In this document: positions 1-7,881 of the stretch, piece by piece
Layout: every line of letters starts with the position of its first letter
Numbering within the stretch: position 1 is the first letter of the stretch
Assembly: GCA_964526635.1 (NCBI GenBank)
Contig: CAZGLR010000025.1
Location: 1-32,700 of the forward strand
Origin: CAZGLR01 sp964526635
GTDB taxonomy: Bacteria; Zixibacteria; MSB-5A5; GN15; JAAZOE01
DNA: 32,700 nucleotides
Direction of reading: 5' to 3'
The notes under the pieces: model-generated
What the model was told of the DNA's origin: nothing
Seen by the model: only the letters and a program-made list of their open reading frames with translations
Database searches by the model: none
Translations under genes and position numbers: made by a program

Positions 1-85
1 CGGCGTAGGTCACGATGTCTCGCGTGGACACGTTCCCGTCTTCGTCGGTCACCTCAATGGTGGTAACCAGGTTTTCATTCGGCAT
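1..85 (-). CDS. 5' end of an unknown gene, cut by the window edge
   Basis: The reverse strand reads ATG from 85 and stays open to the window edge, giving about 28 residues that begin MPNENLVTTIEVTDEDGNVS. A full AAGGAGG ribosome binding site lies 5-6 bases upstream (91-97), so the start is convincing although the coding stretch is short. The fragment is acidic and reads like the edge of a beta-rich protein, but it is too short to assign to a family. It has the same orientation as the liv cluster to its right and begins about 205 bases after the 230-aa gene ends, so it could be a separate transcription unit. Confidence 0.55.
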   Translation of the reverse strand, partial: MPNENLVTTIEVTDEDGNVSTRDIVTYA

Positions 86-291
86 GTCTGCCTCCTTGAA
101 GGTTGGATTTTGAAAGAACGATGGTTGACTGCACCGTTCAGTCTAACCGACCCTCAGGAGACGACTAGTACCGGGGGAGGTCAAAAGGTGGGGACACGTA
201 TTATTCGACTCGAAAGAAGGGTGATAGTGTAATCCTTGACGGGCGAGTAATCGCGAGAAACTGCAGAATGTCGCTCACTCCATATGAACCG

Positions 292-984
292 TCACTCAGC
301 CTTCGGGTCGAACATTTGAAAAAGACGATCAGTATCGTTCGCCCAATCTGCCTGGCAACTACAAGTTTTGCTACAGCGCCGACGACTTATTGGGGTGTTG
401 AGACCAGCTTGTTGCATCGCGGAACGCAACGCGCCAACGGTCATACTGTAGAAGTCCACATTATCTGATGTGACCCTTGCTGGATCGTCTACCACGATTT
501 CTTTAAGGAAGGTTCTAAATGGAAGCTCACCGCCGTTGTGTCGCACAACTATCATCTGGTCGAAACAACCCCTTACGAAATTGCTGCTAAGGTCATGTTT
601 GTCTTGAAACCATCGCTGGTCCTGGGATTTGCCGCTCCACTTCGTAGGGTTGAGCTTAGTAACCCAAAGTCTGCCGGTGTAAGTCTTATCTATGATTTTG
701 GTATCCAGCACAAAGAGCACAGGTCCATAGGAGTTTGCGCGACTCGCTCTCTTATGAATGTCGACTGAGTCCAGAAAGACGTCAAACCAAACACCGTATC
801 GTTTGTCCAGATCGTCGGACTTTTGTGGCGTTTGGGTTATACCGAGCCTTTCGAGGGTCCCTCGCGACATGAGCGAACGAGACTTGATAAACTGACACGC
901 AGTGATCACACTATTTGCGTGAAAAAGCTCATTCACACCGTTTTGCATTAGAATATCATAAACATGTTTTGATGGCAGATCCAT
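292..984 (-). CDS. Unknown 230-aa protein, last gene of the liv cluster
   Basis: I do not recognise the family with certainty. The N-terminal third reads NELFHANSVITACQFIKSRS followed by LMSRGTLERLG. That has the general look of an opening His/Asn plus a 'serine-arginine-gly' turn seen in ADP-ribosyltransferase-like folds such as DarT/DUF4433, but this is only a weak visual resemblance. The middle is rich in aromatic and acidic residues (DDLDKRYGVWFDVFLDSVDI), and the C-terminus has a CSKTCSC cysteine cluster at about residues 205-211. No signal peptide or membrane segment is visible, so it is probably cytoplasmic. The start at 984 lies 41 bases after the livF stop on the same strand, with only a weak ribosome binding site, so it is probably co-transcribed with the transporter. 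It is not a normal partner of Liv transporters and looks like island cargo. Confidence 0.7.
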   Translation of the reverse strand: MDLPSKHVYDILMQNGVNELFHANSVITACQFIKSRSLMSRGTLERLGITQTPQKSDDLDKRYGVWFDVFLDSVDIHKRASRANSYGPVLFVLDTKIIDKTYTGRLWVTKLNPTKWSGKSQDQRWFQDKHDLSSNFVRGCFDQMIVVRHNGGELPFRTFLKEIVVDDPARVTSDNVDFYSMTVGALRSAMQQAGLNTPISRRRCSKTCSCQADWANDTDRLFQMFDPKAE

Positions 985-1025
985 TAGTGACTCGCTGCGG
1001 CAGAATAGGAAAAATTCTTCTTAGG

Positions 1026-1757
1026 TTACGGATTATTCGCTCCAAAGTAATAACCCATTGACACTGTGCTCTTTGCGACTTCGACACTGGTATCGTTGTA
1101 TGATATTCGTCCCATGTCAAAAACATATGTCCGGTGTGACACTCCCAGCGCCAGGGCAACATTCTGTTCGACAAGCAGTATAGAGGTTCCCGACTTGTTG
1201 ATTTCGGTCAGCTTGTCGCTGATGATTTCTACGTAATTTGGTGACAGGCCGAGTGAAACTTCGTCGGCAATCAAGAGCCGAGGTTTGAGCATAAGCGCCC
1301 GGCCAATGGCCAGCATCTGTTGCTCCCCGCCGGAGAGAGTCCCGGCCGTTCGTTTGAGCAGTTTCTTGAGAGGGTCAAAGAGTTGCAGAACCGATTCTAT
1401 TGACTCGGCTATGTCGGACTTCTTTGCCAACAAGTAACCGCCCATTTCCAGATTTTCTGCAACGGTCATACTTCCGAAGATGCGGCGTCCTTCCGGGACT
1501 ACGGCGATACCCATTCGGGCAAGCTGATCCGCGGACTGTCCCGTTATGTCTTTACCGTCATAGATGACGGAACCGCTCACCAGTTTGCCGTTGTAGTAGT
1601 CGAGTAGACCAGCAACCGCCTTGATTGCAGTCGATTTGCCAGCACCGTTGGGGCCGATCATTGCCACAACCTCGCCTTCCTCGACGCAGAACGACGCATT
1701 GGAAAGGGCCTTTACAGGGCCGTAGTAGACCTCAAGGTTTTTGGCTTCAAGAAGCAA
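1026..1757 (-). CDS. livF: LivF-type ABC transporter ATP-binding protein
   Basis: This is one of the two cytoplasmic ATPase subunits of a branched-chain-amino-acid-type (HAAT) importer. From the TTG start, the Walker A motif GPNGAGKS is at residues 35-42, the signature LSGGEQQ is near 137, and Walker B is LLIADEVSLGLSP. The Walker B follow-on has Val where most LivF proteins have Pro (DEPS). The preferred start is TTG at 1757: GGAGGG (1765-1770) sits 7 bases upstream, and the resulting 243 residues match the usual LivF length. A longer reading from 1829 would run deep into livG and adds unconserved sequence. The gene overlaps the livG stop by 11 bases, indicating translational coupling. Confidence 0.95.
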   Translation of the reverse strand: MLLEAKNLEVYYGPVKALSNASFCVEEGEVVAMIGPNGAGKSTAIKAVAGLLDYYNGKLVSGSVIYDGKDITGQSADQLARMGIAVVPEGRRIFGSMTVAENLEMGGYLLAKKSDIAESIESVLQLFDPLKKLLKRTAGTLSGGEQQMLAIGRALMLKPRLLIADEVSLGLSPNYVEIISDKLTEINKSGTSILLVEQNVALALGVSHRTYVFDMGRISYNDTSVEVAKSTVSMGYYFGANNP

Positions 1758-2523
1758 TCTTGCGCCCTCCCAAGTAAGCGGCCTGGACTTCGGGGTCGGA
1801 CTTGATCTGTTCCACCGTACCCTCGGCAATTTTGCGGCCGTAGTTGAGAACTATCACGTGCTCGGAGATATCGGACACGACTTTCATATCGTGGTCGATA
1901 AACAGGACCGTGATTCCTTTGGCCTTTGTCTCTGAGATGATGCCTTTGACCTGGTCTATCGCGACTGGCGAAAGACCGGACATCGGCTCGTCAAGCAACA
2001 GCACTTTCGGATTCAGAGCGAGAGCGCGAGCCATTTCAACTAGTCGTCGCTGGCCGTGTGACAATTCGTTCCCCATTGCATTCGCCTTATCCTGCATCTT
2101 AACAGACTCAAGGCACTGCATGGCTCGTTTGCGGATTTCATGTTCTTCTCGCCTTATTCGCGACTGAGATACCAACGTGGGCAGCAGCTTCTCGCCCAAT
2201 GGGTAGCGGAAAGCGAGCATGACGTTTTCCAAGACAGTCAATTGGCTACACAGGCGAATCATCTGGAATGTCCGTCCGATTCCCGCTCGTGCGATTCTAT
2301 GTGGTGGTAAGGACGTAATGTTTGAATCATGCAGTCTAATCTGTCCCGCATTGGGCCGTAGCAACCCGCTGATTATATTGAAAACGGTAGTCTTGCCGGA
2401 GCCGTTCGGACCGATGAAAGCAGTTATTTTACCTGCCTGTATTTCAACGGTAAGTTCATCAACGGCTTTGATTCCGTTAAATGATTTCGACAACTTCTCT
2501 ATGGTTAGGATAGAATCAGCCAT
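1747..2523 (-). CDS. livG: LivG-type ABC transporter ATP-binding protein
   Basis: This is the second ATPase subunit of the HAAT-family importer. Walker A (GPNGSGKT) is at residues 38-45. The signature LSHGQRR and Walker B VLLLDEPMSGLSP are at about 150-185, followed by the switch histidine in LFIDHDMKVV. The LivG hallmark insert between Walker A and the signature (IGRTFQMIRLCSQLTVLENV and following) is present. The length of 258 residues is typical. The ATG at 2523 is one base after the livM stop, and the 3' end overlaps livF. Substrates of this family are mainly Leu/Ile/Val, but members also carry urea, amides and other small organics, so the substrate cannot be read from this subunit. Confidence 0.95.
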   Translation of the reverse strand: MADSILTIEKLSKSFNGIKAVDELTVEIQAGKITAFIGPNGSGKTTVFNIISGLLRPNAGQIRLHDSNITSLPPHRIARAGIGRTFQMIRLCSQLTVLENVMLAFRYPLGEKLLPTLVSQSRIRREEHEIRKRAMQCLESVKMQDKANAMGNELSHGQRRLVEMARALALNPKVLLLDEPMSGLSPVAIDQVKGIISETKAKGITVLFIDHDMKVVSDISEHVIVLNYGRKIAEGTVEQIKSDPEVQAAYLGGRKIAS

Positions 2524-2524
2524 A

Positions 2525-3391
2525 TTAAAACCTATACTTCCCCAGGATCCCTTGCGGGCGTTTCAACATTAAAACAACCAGCAAGAGGCCATAGATCATC
2601 TGTCTAAGCGGTGCTGCAACTGAACTCGGTAAACCGACAAACCGAAGTAGCTCCGGCAATACCACGAGAATGATCGCGCCGATGAATGAACCGCGGATCG
2701 TTCCCATACCGCCAAAAACAACCATGAGCAGGATAGTAATTGACTCCATGATCGTGAAACTCGACGGGTCAATGAAGCTGATGTAGTGGGCATAAAGACT
2801 GCCGGCCATTCCGGCAAAGAATGCTCCGACTCCGAAAACGGTGATTTTGTAACGCTCGACATTCTTGCCCATAGTGGCAGTGGCTACTTCCTCCTCGCGA
2901 ATACCGCGTAAGACAAGACCGTATGGTGAACTTACGATACGGTTTATCACGAGCGTGGTGAGCAGGATCACGGCAGTCACTATCAGAAGGAATGACCAGC
3001 CGCCTGTGATTGAATAACCGAACAGACCAAAGCTGGGAATGCCGGGCAGACCCAAAGGGCCGCGGGTAACATCAACCCAGTTCTTTGCAATAGAATAAAC
3101 GATGACCGCAAAACCGAGCGTGGCAAGCGCGAGATAGTCTCCACGGAGCCGCAGGGCAGGGATTGATATTGCGATTCCGATGATGGAGGCTCCAATGGCG
3201 GCGGCGAAAATGCCAAGCCAGGGCGATACTCCGAAATTCAAAGCGAGCAAGGCAGAGACGTACGCCCCGACACAGGAAAATGCGGCGTGGCCAAGTGCGG
3301 CCATTCCGGTATAACCGACAATCAGGTTCAGGCTCATGGTCAGAATGACATAGATTCCGGCAATTATCAGGATGTGCAGCAAGTATTCCAT
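2525..3391 (-). CDS. livM: LivM-type ABC transporter permease
   Basis: This is an inner-membrane permease of the branched-chain-amino-acid transporter family. It has about eight hydrophobic segments across 288 residues and the family motif LNLIVGYTGMAALGHAAFSCVGAY near the N-terminus, which matches the usual 'GytG..slGhaaf...GAY' of LivM. A second family hallmark is GGMGTIRGSFIGA at about 235-247, part of the ATPase-docking loop. The ATG at 3391 lies one base after the livH stop, and the stop is immediately before livG, so the four transporter genes are read as one message. Confidence 0.93.
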   Translation of the reverse strand: MEYLLHILIIAGIYVILTMSLNLIVGYTGMAALGHAAFSCVGAYVSALLALNFGVSPWLGIFAAAIGASIIGIAISIPALRLRGDYLALATLGFAVIVYSIAKNWVDVTRGPLGLPGIPSFGLFGYSITGGWSFLLIVTAVILLTTLVINRIVSSPYGLVLRGIREEEVATATMGKNVERYKITVFGVGAFFAGMAGSLYAHYISFIDPSSFTIMESITILLMVVFGGMGTIRGSFIGAIILVVLPELLRFVGLPSSVAAPLRQMIYGLLLVVLMLKRPQGILGKYRF

Positions 3392-3392
3392 C

Positions 3393-4267
3393 TCACACCC
3401 GATCCTTTGCGAACCTGCTGCCCAAAATACCTTCGGGTCGGAACAGCAGAAAGATGATTAGCACGGCAAAGGCTATGGCGTCTTTCCACCCGGCAGATAT
3501 TTTCCAGATTCCCAAATTCTCGACTATGCCAAGAAAGAACCCGCCGATCATCGCGCCGGGGATACTGCCGATGCCGCCGATGATGGCCGCGATGATGCCC
3601 TTGATCATGGCGTTCAAGCCCATAGTCGGTTGGAGATTAGTTTCGAGCGATATGAGAATTCCGGCGGCCCCGGCCAATGCCGAACCCAGCGCGAAGGCGT
3701 ACATGATGATCCGTTCGGAGTTAATACCAACGGTGCGAGCGGCCATTGGGTCGTCAGCCACGGCGCGCATGGCTTTTCCAAGCCGTGTTCGCTTTATGAA
3801 GAGCCAAAGGCCAACGAGCAAAACAATACTAACGACCAGAATCAGTATCTGATTGTCGGTGATGACGGCACCCAAGACGCGGCGGCCGACCTTGACCGGA
3901 CCGGCTCGCAGAGTCAGAATCTGCGCGCCATAGAGGAGCTGAATGAGGTTTTGTATGACAATGAAAACACCGAACGAGACCAGGAGATAGACAAGATTAG
4001 ATGCTTTCCGTTTACGCAGGGGATAGTAAACCGTCCGGTCAATCAGGACGCCGACGCCCCCCGCCACCGCCGAGGCAAAAAAAAACCTACAACAGGATTC
4101 CACCCAAGTCCGATTACAAGACTATATGCCACATACGCCCCAACTGCATACACCGCCCCATGCGCCAAATGAAAGAACTTCACGGTGCGGTATATCACCG
4201 TGAAACCAAGGGCGATGAGGGCGTAGATGCTACCAGCGACTATGCCGTTGAACAGCAAATGTAACAA
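3393..4267 (-). CDS. livH: LivH-type ABC transporter permease, frameshifted in a 9-T run
   Basis: This is the second membrane permease of the Liv importer, but it is split in this sequence. The first part starts at a TTG (4265-4267; GAGGA about 7 bases upstream) and reads MLHLLFNGIVAGSIYALIAL through NPVVGFF. It then leaves frame inside a run of nine A's on the plus strand (4077-4085, nine T's in the mRNA sense). The rest of LivH continues at once in the -1 frame as FFFASAVAGGVGVLIDRTVYY and runs to a TGA at 3393. Joining the two frames gives about 291 residues, normal for LivH, with the docking motif GGIGSIPGAMIGG intact. A one-base sequencing or assembly error in the homopolymer is the simplest explanation. 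Slippage, or a real inactivating mutation, is possible because the remaining gene shows no other damage. Confidence 0.88.
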
Positions 4268-4345
4268 TACGATATCCTCAGTGATCTTCTCTCAATTCAG
4301 AAGGCGAGCTTACATCCTTGTCACTTAAAAACACTACAGCATCCA

Positions 4346-5464
4346 TTATTGGAGTTTCAGCCCAATCTTTCGCATGAATTCATCGGGCATTGCGTTCGAT
4401 CGATCGTTCGTCCAGAGGTTTTCGCTCAGATTGACTATGCGTCTTAAGTAGTGACTGTATTCATTCTTGAGATACTTATCATCTGCGCGTATGTGGGTTC
4501 TAAAAATGTACTCATCTTGAGGTGAAAGAGAGCTATCATTTTTCGATACAACAGTCCTTAGTACGGTCGAAGCAAGCTTCCAACCAGTCCAATTGCTGGA
4601 ATAGAATATTGTCGCGTCCTCAAGATAGCGTTTGTCCGAGCGTCGAAGCTTATCTGTAGGTAGCCAATACAGATCTAAATGTCCGTCTTCATGTGCCTTA
4701 ATGAATGCATTCCACACTGAGGGGAGCTTTGTTTCCATTAGTTCTTTCTCAGCCCTCGTCATGGCAAGATAACGTCTAATCCGTAAAGGTTTAGCATCGG
4801 AGGCGTCATTCTTTACGCTTATCTGCAAGTCTAGGTACTCCCAAGCCTCCTGCTGGACTTCATTAAGTTGAGCTGTCCGATCTCCCCATTCATCTGGCGG
4901 CACTACGTTTACGACTGTAATATCCTCAATGGTTGGATCAAGTGTTCCTATCTTGAGCAGATCGATATATTGATTGATACCGAGAAAGACTTGATGATCT
5001 GACGACAGCAAATGGGCAACAGTGTTCCTAGCGATGTGAGTAAGCGACCGTCTTACGAACTGATGTTCACTTGACAAGGTCGATGCCACAAACTCCAGGT
5101 CATCTATACATCTTTCTTGCTTCGCAGATTTGAGCTTGCTCAAAAGAGTTGATACTATACTTGCTGGAACCGCATTATTTAGGCCGATTACTTCTGGTTT
5201 CTTCCTGAATATTACCGGCAGCAGACCGAATGTCACAAATGCTATTGCCAACAGGGCAATGCCAATCCACACCTTATTTACAAGTAGCGCGCAGGCCAAC
5301 ATCGCAAAAAACAGGGCAGCCCAGAGCGACTTAAGAAGCTTGATTAGCCTATCCGTCTCACCGGTGAGTATGTAAAATATGCATGCAGTAACAAGGAAGA
5401 GCGCGGAGCCAAGGACCCAGTTCCGAATGTCACTCGCTTGCATTCCGATCCATGTCTGTTCCAT
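4346..5464 (-). CDS. Unknown 372-aa membrane protein with cytosolic-type C-terminal domain
   Basis: I do not recognise this protein. Three hydrophobic helices occupy about residues 15-34, 47-63 and 65-86. A soluble domain of roughly 285 residues with mixed charge and many Leu/Asp/Glu/Lys residues follows. No catalytic motif is clear to me. One segment, WNAFIKAHEDGHLDLYWLP, resembles phosphoglycerate-kinase- or nuclease-like edges only superficially. It lies between the prenyl-synthase-like gene (56 bases upstream) and livH (78 bases downstream), all minus strand, so it is probably in the same operon. Base composition here is visibly more AT-rich than in the liv genes and in the chromosome to the right, consistent with imported cargo. 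Confidence 0.72.
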   Translation of the reverse strand: MEQTWIGMQASDIRNWVLGSALFLVTACIFYILTGETDRLIKLLKSLWAALFFAMLACALLVNKVWIGIALLAIAFVTFGLLPVIFRKKPEVIGLNNAVPASIVSTLLSKLKSAKQERCIDDLEFVASTLSSEHQFVRRSLTHIARNTVAHLLSSDHQVFLGINQYIDLLKIGTLDPTIEDITVVNVVPPDEWGDRTAQLNEVQQEAWEYLDLQISVKNDASDAKPLRIRRYLAMTRAEKELMETKLPSVWNAFIKAHEDGHLDLYWLPTDKLRRSDKRYLEDATIFYSSNWTGWKLASTVLRTVVSKNDSSLSPQDEYIFRTHIRADDKYLKNEYSHYLRRIVNLSENLWTNDRSNAMPDEFMRKIGLKLQ

Positions 5465-5520
5465 TGCTCAATTAGCTCCAAGAATCGTATAACATACTTT
5501 ATTCAGAACCCATTTTCTAA

Positions 5521-6576
5521 TCACAGGTCACGAAAGAGATCAATTAATGATCTTAGGTTTTCTCTAGTTCCACCTTTTACTTGTAAACAGTCTAACTGAT
5601 TCATAGCCTTGTCAGCAGTCTCATTAGCGTAGCGTCGAATAAAGGCTTGCACGTTAGGTCTCAGAATCAGGTCGACCGCAACGGCCGCATGTTCTAGCGT
5701 CAGATATCTCTTCCCGAGAAGGTATTCAATCGCTCTCTTCTGTTCGAGGTCGCCTTCCCAATAAGCAACAAGTAGGGGCAGCCTTCTTCTCTTGCTAAAG
5801 AAGTCGCTAAACGCCCCCTTTTTTATCAGTTCTTCATTATAGATGTAATCGATGCAATCATCTCGCACCTGGAGCAGACAACCCAAAGTCAATCCAAACG
5901 ATTTGATTGCTTTTCGTAACTCGACAGAGCATCCACCAATGATAGCACCCAACTCTAACGCACCAGCGATTCCTGAAGCAGTCGCTTTCTCAATGAGATT
6001 AGTGTAGTCTTCCAAGGTTACGTCAGCAAGCGGAACTGACAATAGGTCGTCTTCAAGAAACTGGCTATAATACTGCCATCTTGATGCCCATTCAATAGTC
6101 TCGATTGCCTCGTTTAGATTCCAATTTCGACGGCGATTCCATCCGATGATGAGCGATTCATTTGAAAGTGACTTCAGTACAAACCCCAAAGCGATCGCTG
6201 CCTTCGAACCCCACCTTTTGTTGATCGGTACCACCCCCATACGAGAAGTATCACGCTCGTCAAAGTAGTCATCCGTTACTAGGAGGTTTATGTTTTGAAA
6301 TTCAAAAGCTGCCATGCCCGGTAAGGCTTCGCGCCAGTCACACCCCATCAATTGGCAACCGTATCTAACGAGAATGGCACGATCACTAGCAGGCACCACA
6401 GATGTAATAGCGTGCTCTAGCATAGGAGACATAGGGCCGTAGTCATCGGTAAGCACATTTGCACGTATCCACTCCAAAGTGGCCAACGTTACCTCAGAAA
6501 GTGCTTCGTGGATGAGGCTGAAATTCTTACCGCTTATTGACATCACTGTCCGCTGATTTGGTCTTCCTATCGTCAT
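5521..6576 (-). CDS. Isoprenyl-diphosphate-synthase-like protein (polyprenyl synthetase fold)
   Basis: Members of this family condense isopentenyl and allylic diphosphates; ComQ-type members instead prenylate a peptide. The first aspartate-rich motif DDYFD is at residues 102-106 and the second, DDCID, at 239-243. The family block KATASGIAGALELGAIIGG lies at about 197-215, and SRMGVVPINKRWG follows the first motif where canonical enzymes have RRG.PT.H..FG. The N-terminal GGKR.RP isopentenyl-diphosphate-binding motif is missing: the equivalent stretch reads ILVRYGCQLMGCDWREALPG. The length (351 aa) is normal. The start at 6576 is chosen because AAGAGAAG precedes it; an ATG at 6543 lacks a ribosome binding site. 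It overlaps a 49-aa ORF by 50 bases. It is unclear whether the product is a lipid precursor or a modified peptide. Confidence 0.82.
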   Translation of the reverse strand: MTIGRPNQRTVMSISGKNFSLIHEALSEVTLATLEWIRANVLTDDYGPMSPMLEHAITSVVPASDRAILVRYGCQLMGCDWREALPGMAAFEFQNINLLVTDDYFDERDTSRMGVVPINKRWGSKAAIALGFVLKSLSNESLIIGWNRRRNWNLNEAIETIEWASRWQYYSQFLEDDLLSVPLADVTLEDYTNLIEKATASGIAGALELGAIIGGCSVELRKAIKSFGLTLGCLLQVRDDCIDYIYNEELIKKGAFSDFFSKRRRLPLLVAYWEGDLEQKRAIEYLLGKRYLTLEHAAVAVDLILRPNVQAFIRRYANETADKAMNQLDCLQVKGGTRENLRSLIDLFRDL

Positions 6577-6676
6577 TGCTTCTCTTAACAGATTCTTGCA
6601 CAGCTTCTTCGAGACTTTTCTTGTGGCGTTCTATTAGCTCAAAAACACCACGGACTTCTGGCAGGAACTGACCCAT
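6527..6676 (-). CDS. 49-aa peptide ORF overlapping the prenyl-synthase-like gene
   Basis: This short ORF reads MGQFLPEVRGVFELIERHKK and ends in VNKR before TAA. It has the strongest ribosome binding site in the cluster, AGGAGG at 6682-6687, which overlaps the stop codon of the upstream LivK gene. Its 3' third overlaps the start of the prenyl-synthase-like gene. The N-terminal half could form an amphipathic helix and the C-terminal half is very polar (KRSNDDRKTK). It has no Trp and no Cys, the residues that prenyltransferases usually modify. It may be a small structural or regulatory protein, a precursor peptide, or just a translational coupler between its neighbours. I infer expression from the ribosome binding site and spacing only. 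Confidence 0.55.
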   Translation of the reverse strand: MGQFLPEVRGVFELIERHKKSLEEAVQESVKRSNDDRKTKSADSDVNKR

Positions 6677-6686
6677 TAATTCCTCC

Positions 6687-7844
6687 TTAGTAGATTTCGC
6701 TTTGAGGCGGCCTTTTCACCCAGACGAATTTGCCGTCCTTTATCATCCTTATGCCCATCGGCTGCATAACATCGCCATTCCTATCGAATGATATTTTTCC
6801 GGTGACTCCATGATAGCTGTTCACTACATACATTTGTGCCTTGATGTCCTCTGGCGTCATATTGCTTCTACTCATCGCGTAAGCAAGAACTAAGAGAGCG
6901 TCATATCCGTATGCGGCCATAATGTTTGGCTGGTCATGATACTTGTTGGCGTATGCTTCAACAAACTGCGTAACTACAGTGTCACTCGTAGATGGATCGT
7001 ATCCCAACTGAGTAAACAGCACACCTTCGGCAGCACCCCCCGCCGTCTTTACGAAATTTGGATCTTCCATTAGCCCCGTGCCTATGAACATCATATCGAG
7101 TCCCATTTCCTTGGCCTGTATGAGTGCCTGAGCTAGTTTTGCATAGCCGACAAGAAATACGGCAGTAGGGTCTGCAGCGCTTATTTTAGTAAGTTGCGAT
7201 CGAAAGTCAGCTGATTCAGGCTCATAAGACTCCGCACTAACAACTTCCGCACCCAGTTGATTGATTCGCTGTGAAAATGCATCTCTCAGACCTATTCCGA
7301 AATCATTGTTTATGTATAGGATCCCGACTTTGGAAAAACCACGATCACCAATAAGATAATCCGCAGCAGTAGTCCCGTTTACAAGGTCGGATGGGACGTT
7401 TCGGAAGATGTAGTCACCTGCCTGGGAAATCGCAGGTGCACTTGAGAGCGGTGAGATAACCACGATCTGCTTCTTCTCAGCAAGAGGTGCGAAAGCCAAC
7501 GTAACGGAACTCACGGCATCACCAACAATCGCCTTAACTCCTGATGTTGACGTTAGTTTCTGAAACGCGCCCACCCCTTCCGCCGGCAATGCCCTACTAT
7601 CTTCGTAGATCAGCGAAAGTTTCGAGCCGTGCAATCCACCATCCGAGTTAATCTGCTCGGCCGATATATCCAGCCCGTTCTTGATGCTCTGCCCATAAAA
7701 CGCGGCCTCACCGGTAAGCGGTAAGATGACTCCAATCGAGATAGTATCGGTCTTCTTTGAGCAAGCAATGAAGAATGAGACCAATATGACTACAACGGCC
7801 AGCACAGCGACTGAGCAACGCATCACTTTCGATATTGTATACAT
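6687..7844 (-). CDS. livK: LivK-type substrate-binding lipoprotein
   Basis: This is the extracytoplasmic solute receptor for the Liv-type transporter encoded downstream. The N-terminus is a lipoprotein signal: a positive start, a hydrophobic stretch and the lipobox FIAC with Cys28 as the lipidation site. The mature protein opens with ISIGVILPLTGEAAFYGQSI, the standard first strand and ligand loop of Peripla_BP_6 / type I periplasmic receptors. Later blocks (AIVGDAVSSVTLAFAPLAEK, PLSSAPAIS, FRNVPSDLVNG, AYGYDALLVLAYA) line the ligand cleft in this family. At 385 residues the length is normal. The ATG at 7844 is preceded by TTAGGAGA. The gene sits 37 bases after the ribbon-helix-helix gene and is separated from its permease genes by three non-transport ORFs, which is unusual. 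Confidence 0.95.
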   Translation of the reverse strand: MYTISKVMRCSVAVLAVVVILVSFFIACSKKTDTISIGVILPLTGEAAFYGQSIKNGLDISAEQINSDGGLHGSKLSLIYEDSRALPAEGVGAFQKLTSTSGVKAIVGDAVSSVTLAFAPLAEKKQIVVISPLSSAPAISQAGDYIFRNVPSDLVNGTTAADYLIGDRGFSKVGILYINNDFGIGLRDAFSQRINQLGAEVVSAESYEPESADFRSQLTKISAADPTAVFLVGYAKLAQALIQAKEMGLDMMFIGTGLMEDPNFVKTAGGAAEGVLFTQLGYDPSTSDTVVTQFVEAYANKYHDQPNIMAAYGYDALLVLAYAMSRSNMTPEDIKAQMYVVNSYHGVTGKISFDRNGDVMQPMGIRMIKDGKFVWVKRPPQSEIY

Positions 7845-7881
7845 CTATTGAATCTCCTAATCCTAAATGAAGTCCAGACTC

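Noticed and set aside
180..230. GGTGGGGACACGT-type motif as an insertion-sequence flank
   Set aside because: No transposase, terminal repeat or second copy is visible, so a mobile element cannot be supported.
3630..4172. 180-aa open frame on the plus strand
   Set aside because: It is antisense to livH, whose family motifs are clear; the open frame has no ribosome binding site and low-complexity composition.
6527..6676. Calling the 49-aa ORF a ComX pheromone
   Set aside because: It has no tryptophan near the C-terminus, shows no sequence likeness to ComX that I can see, and no ComP-type receptor kinase is adjacent; only the layout is similar.
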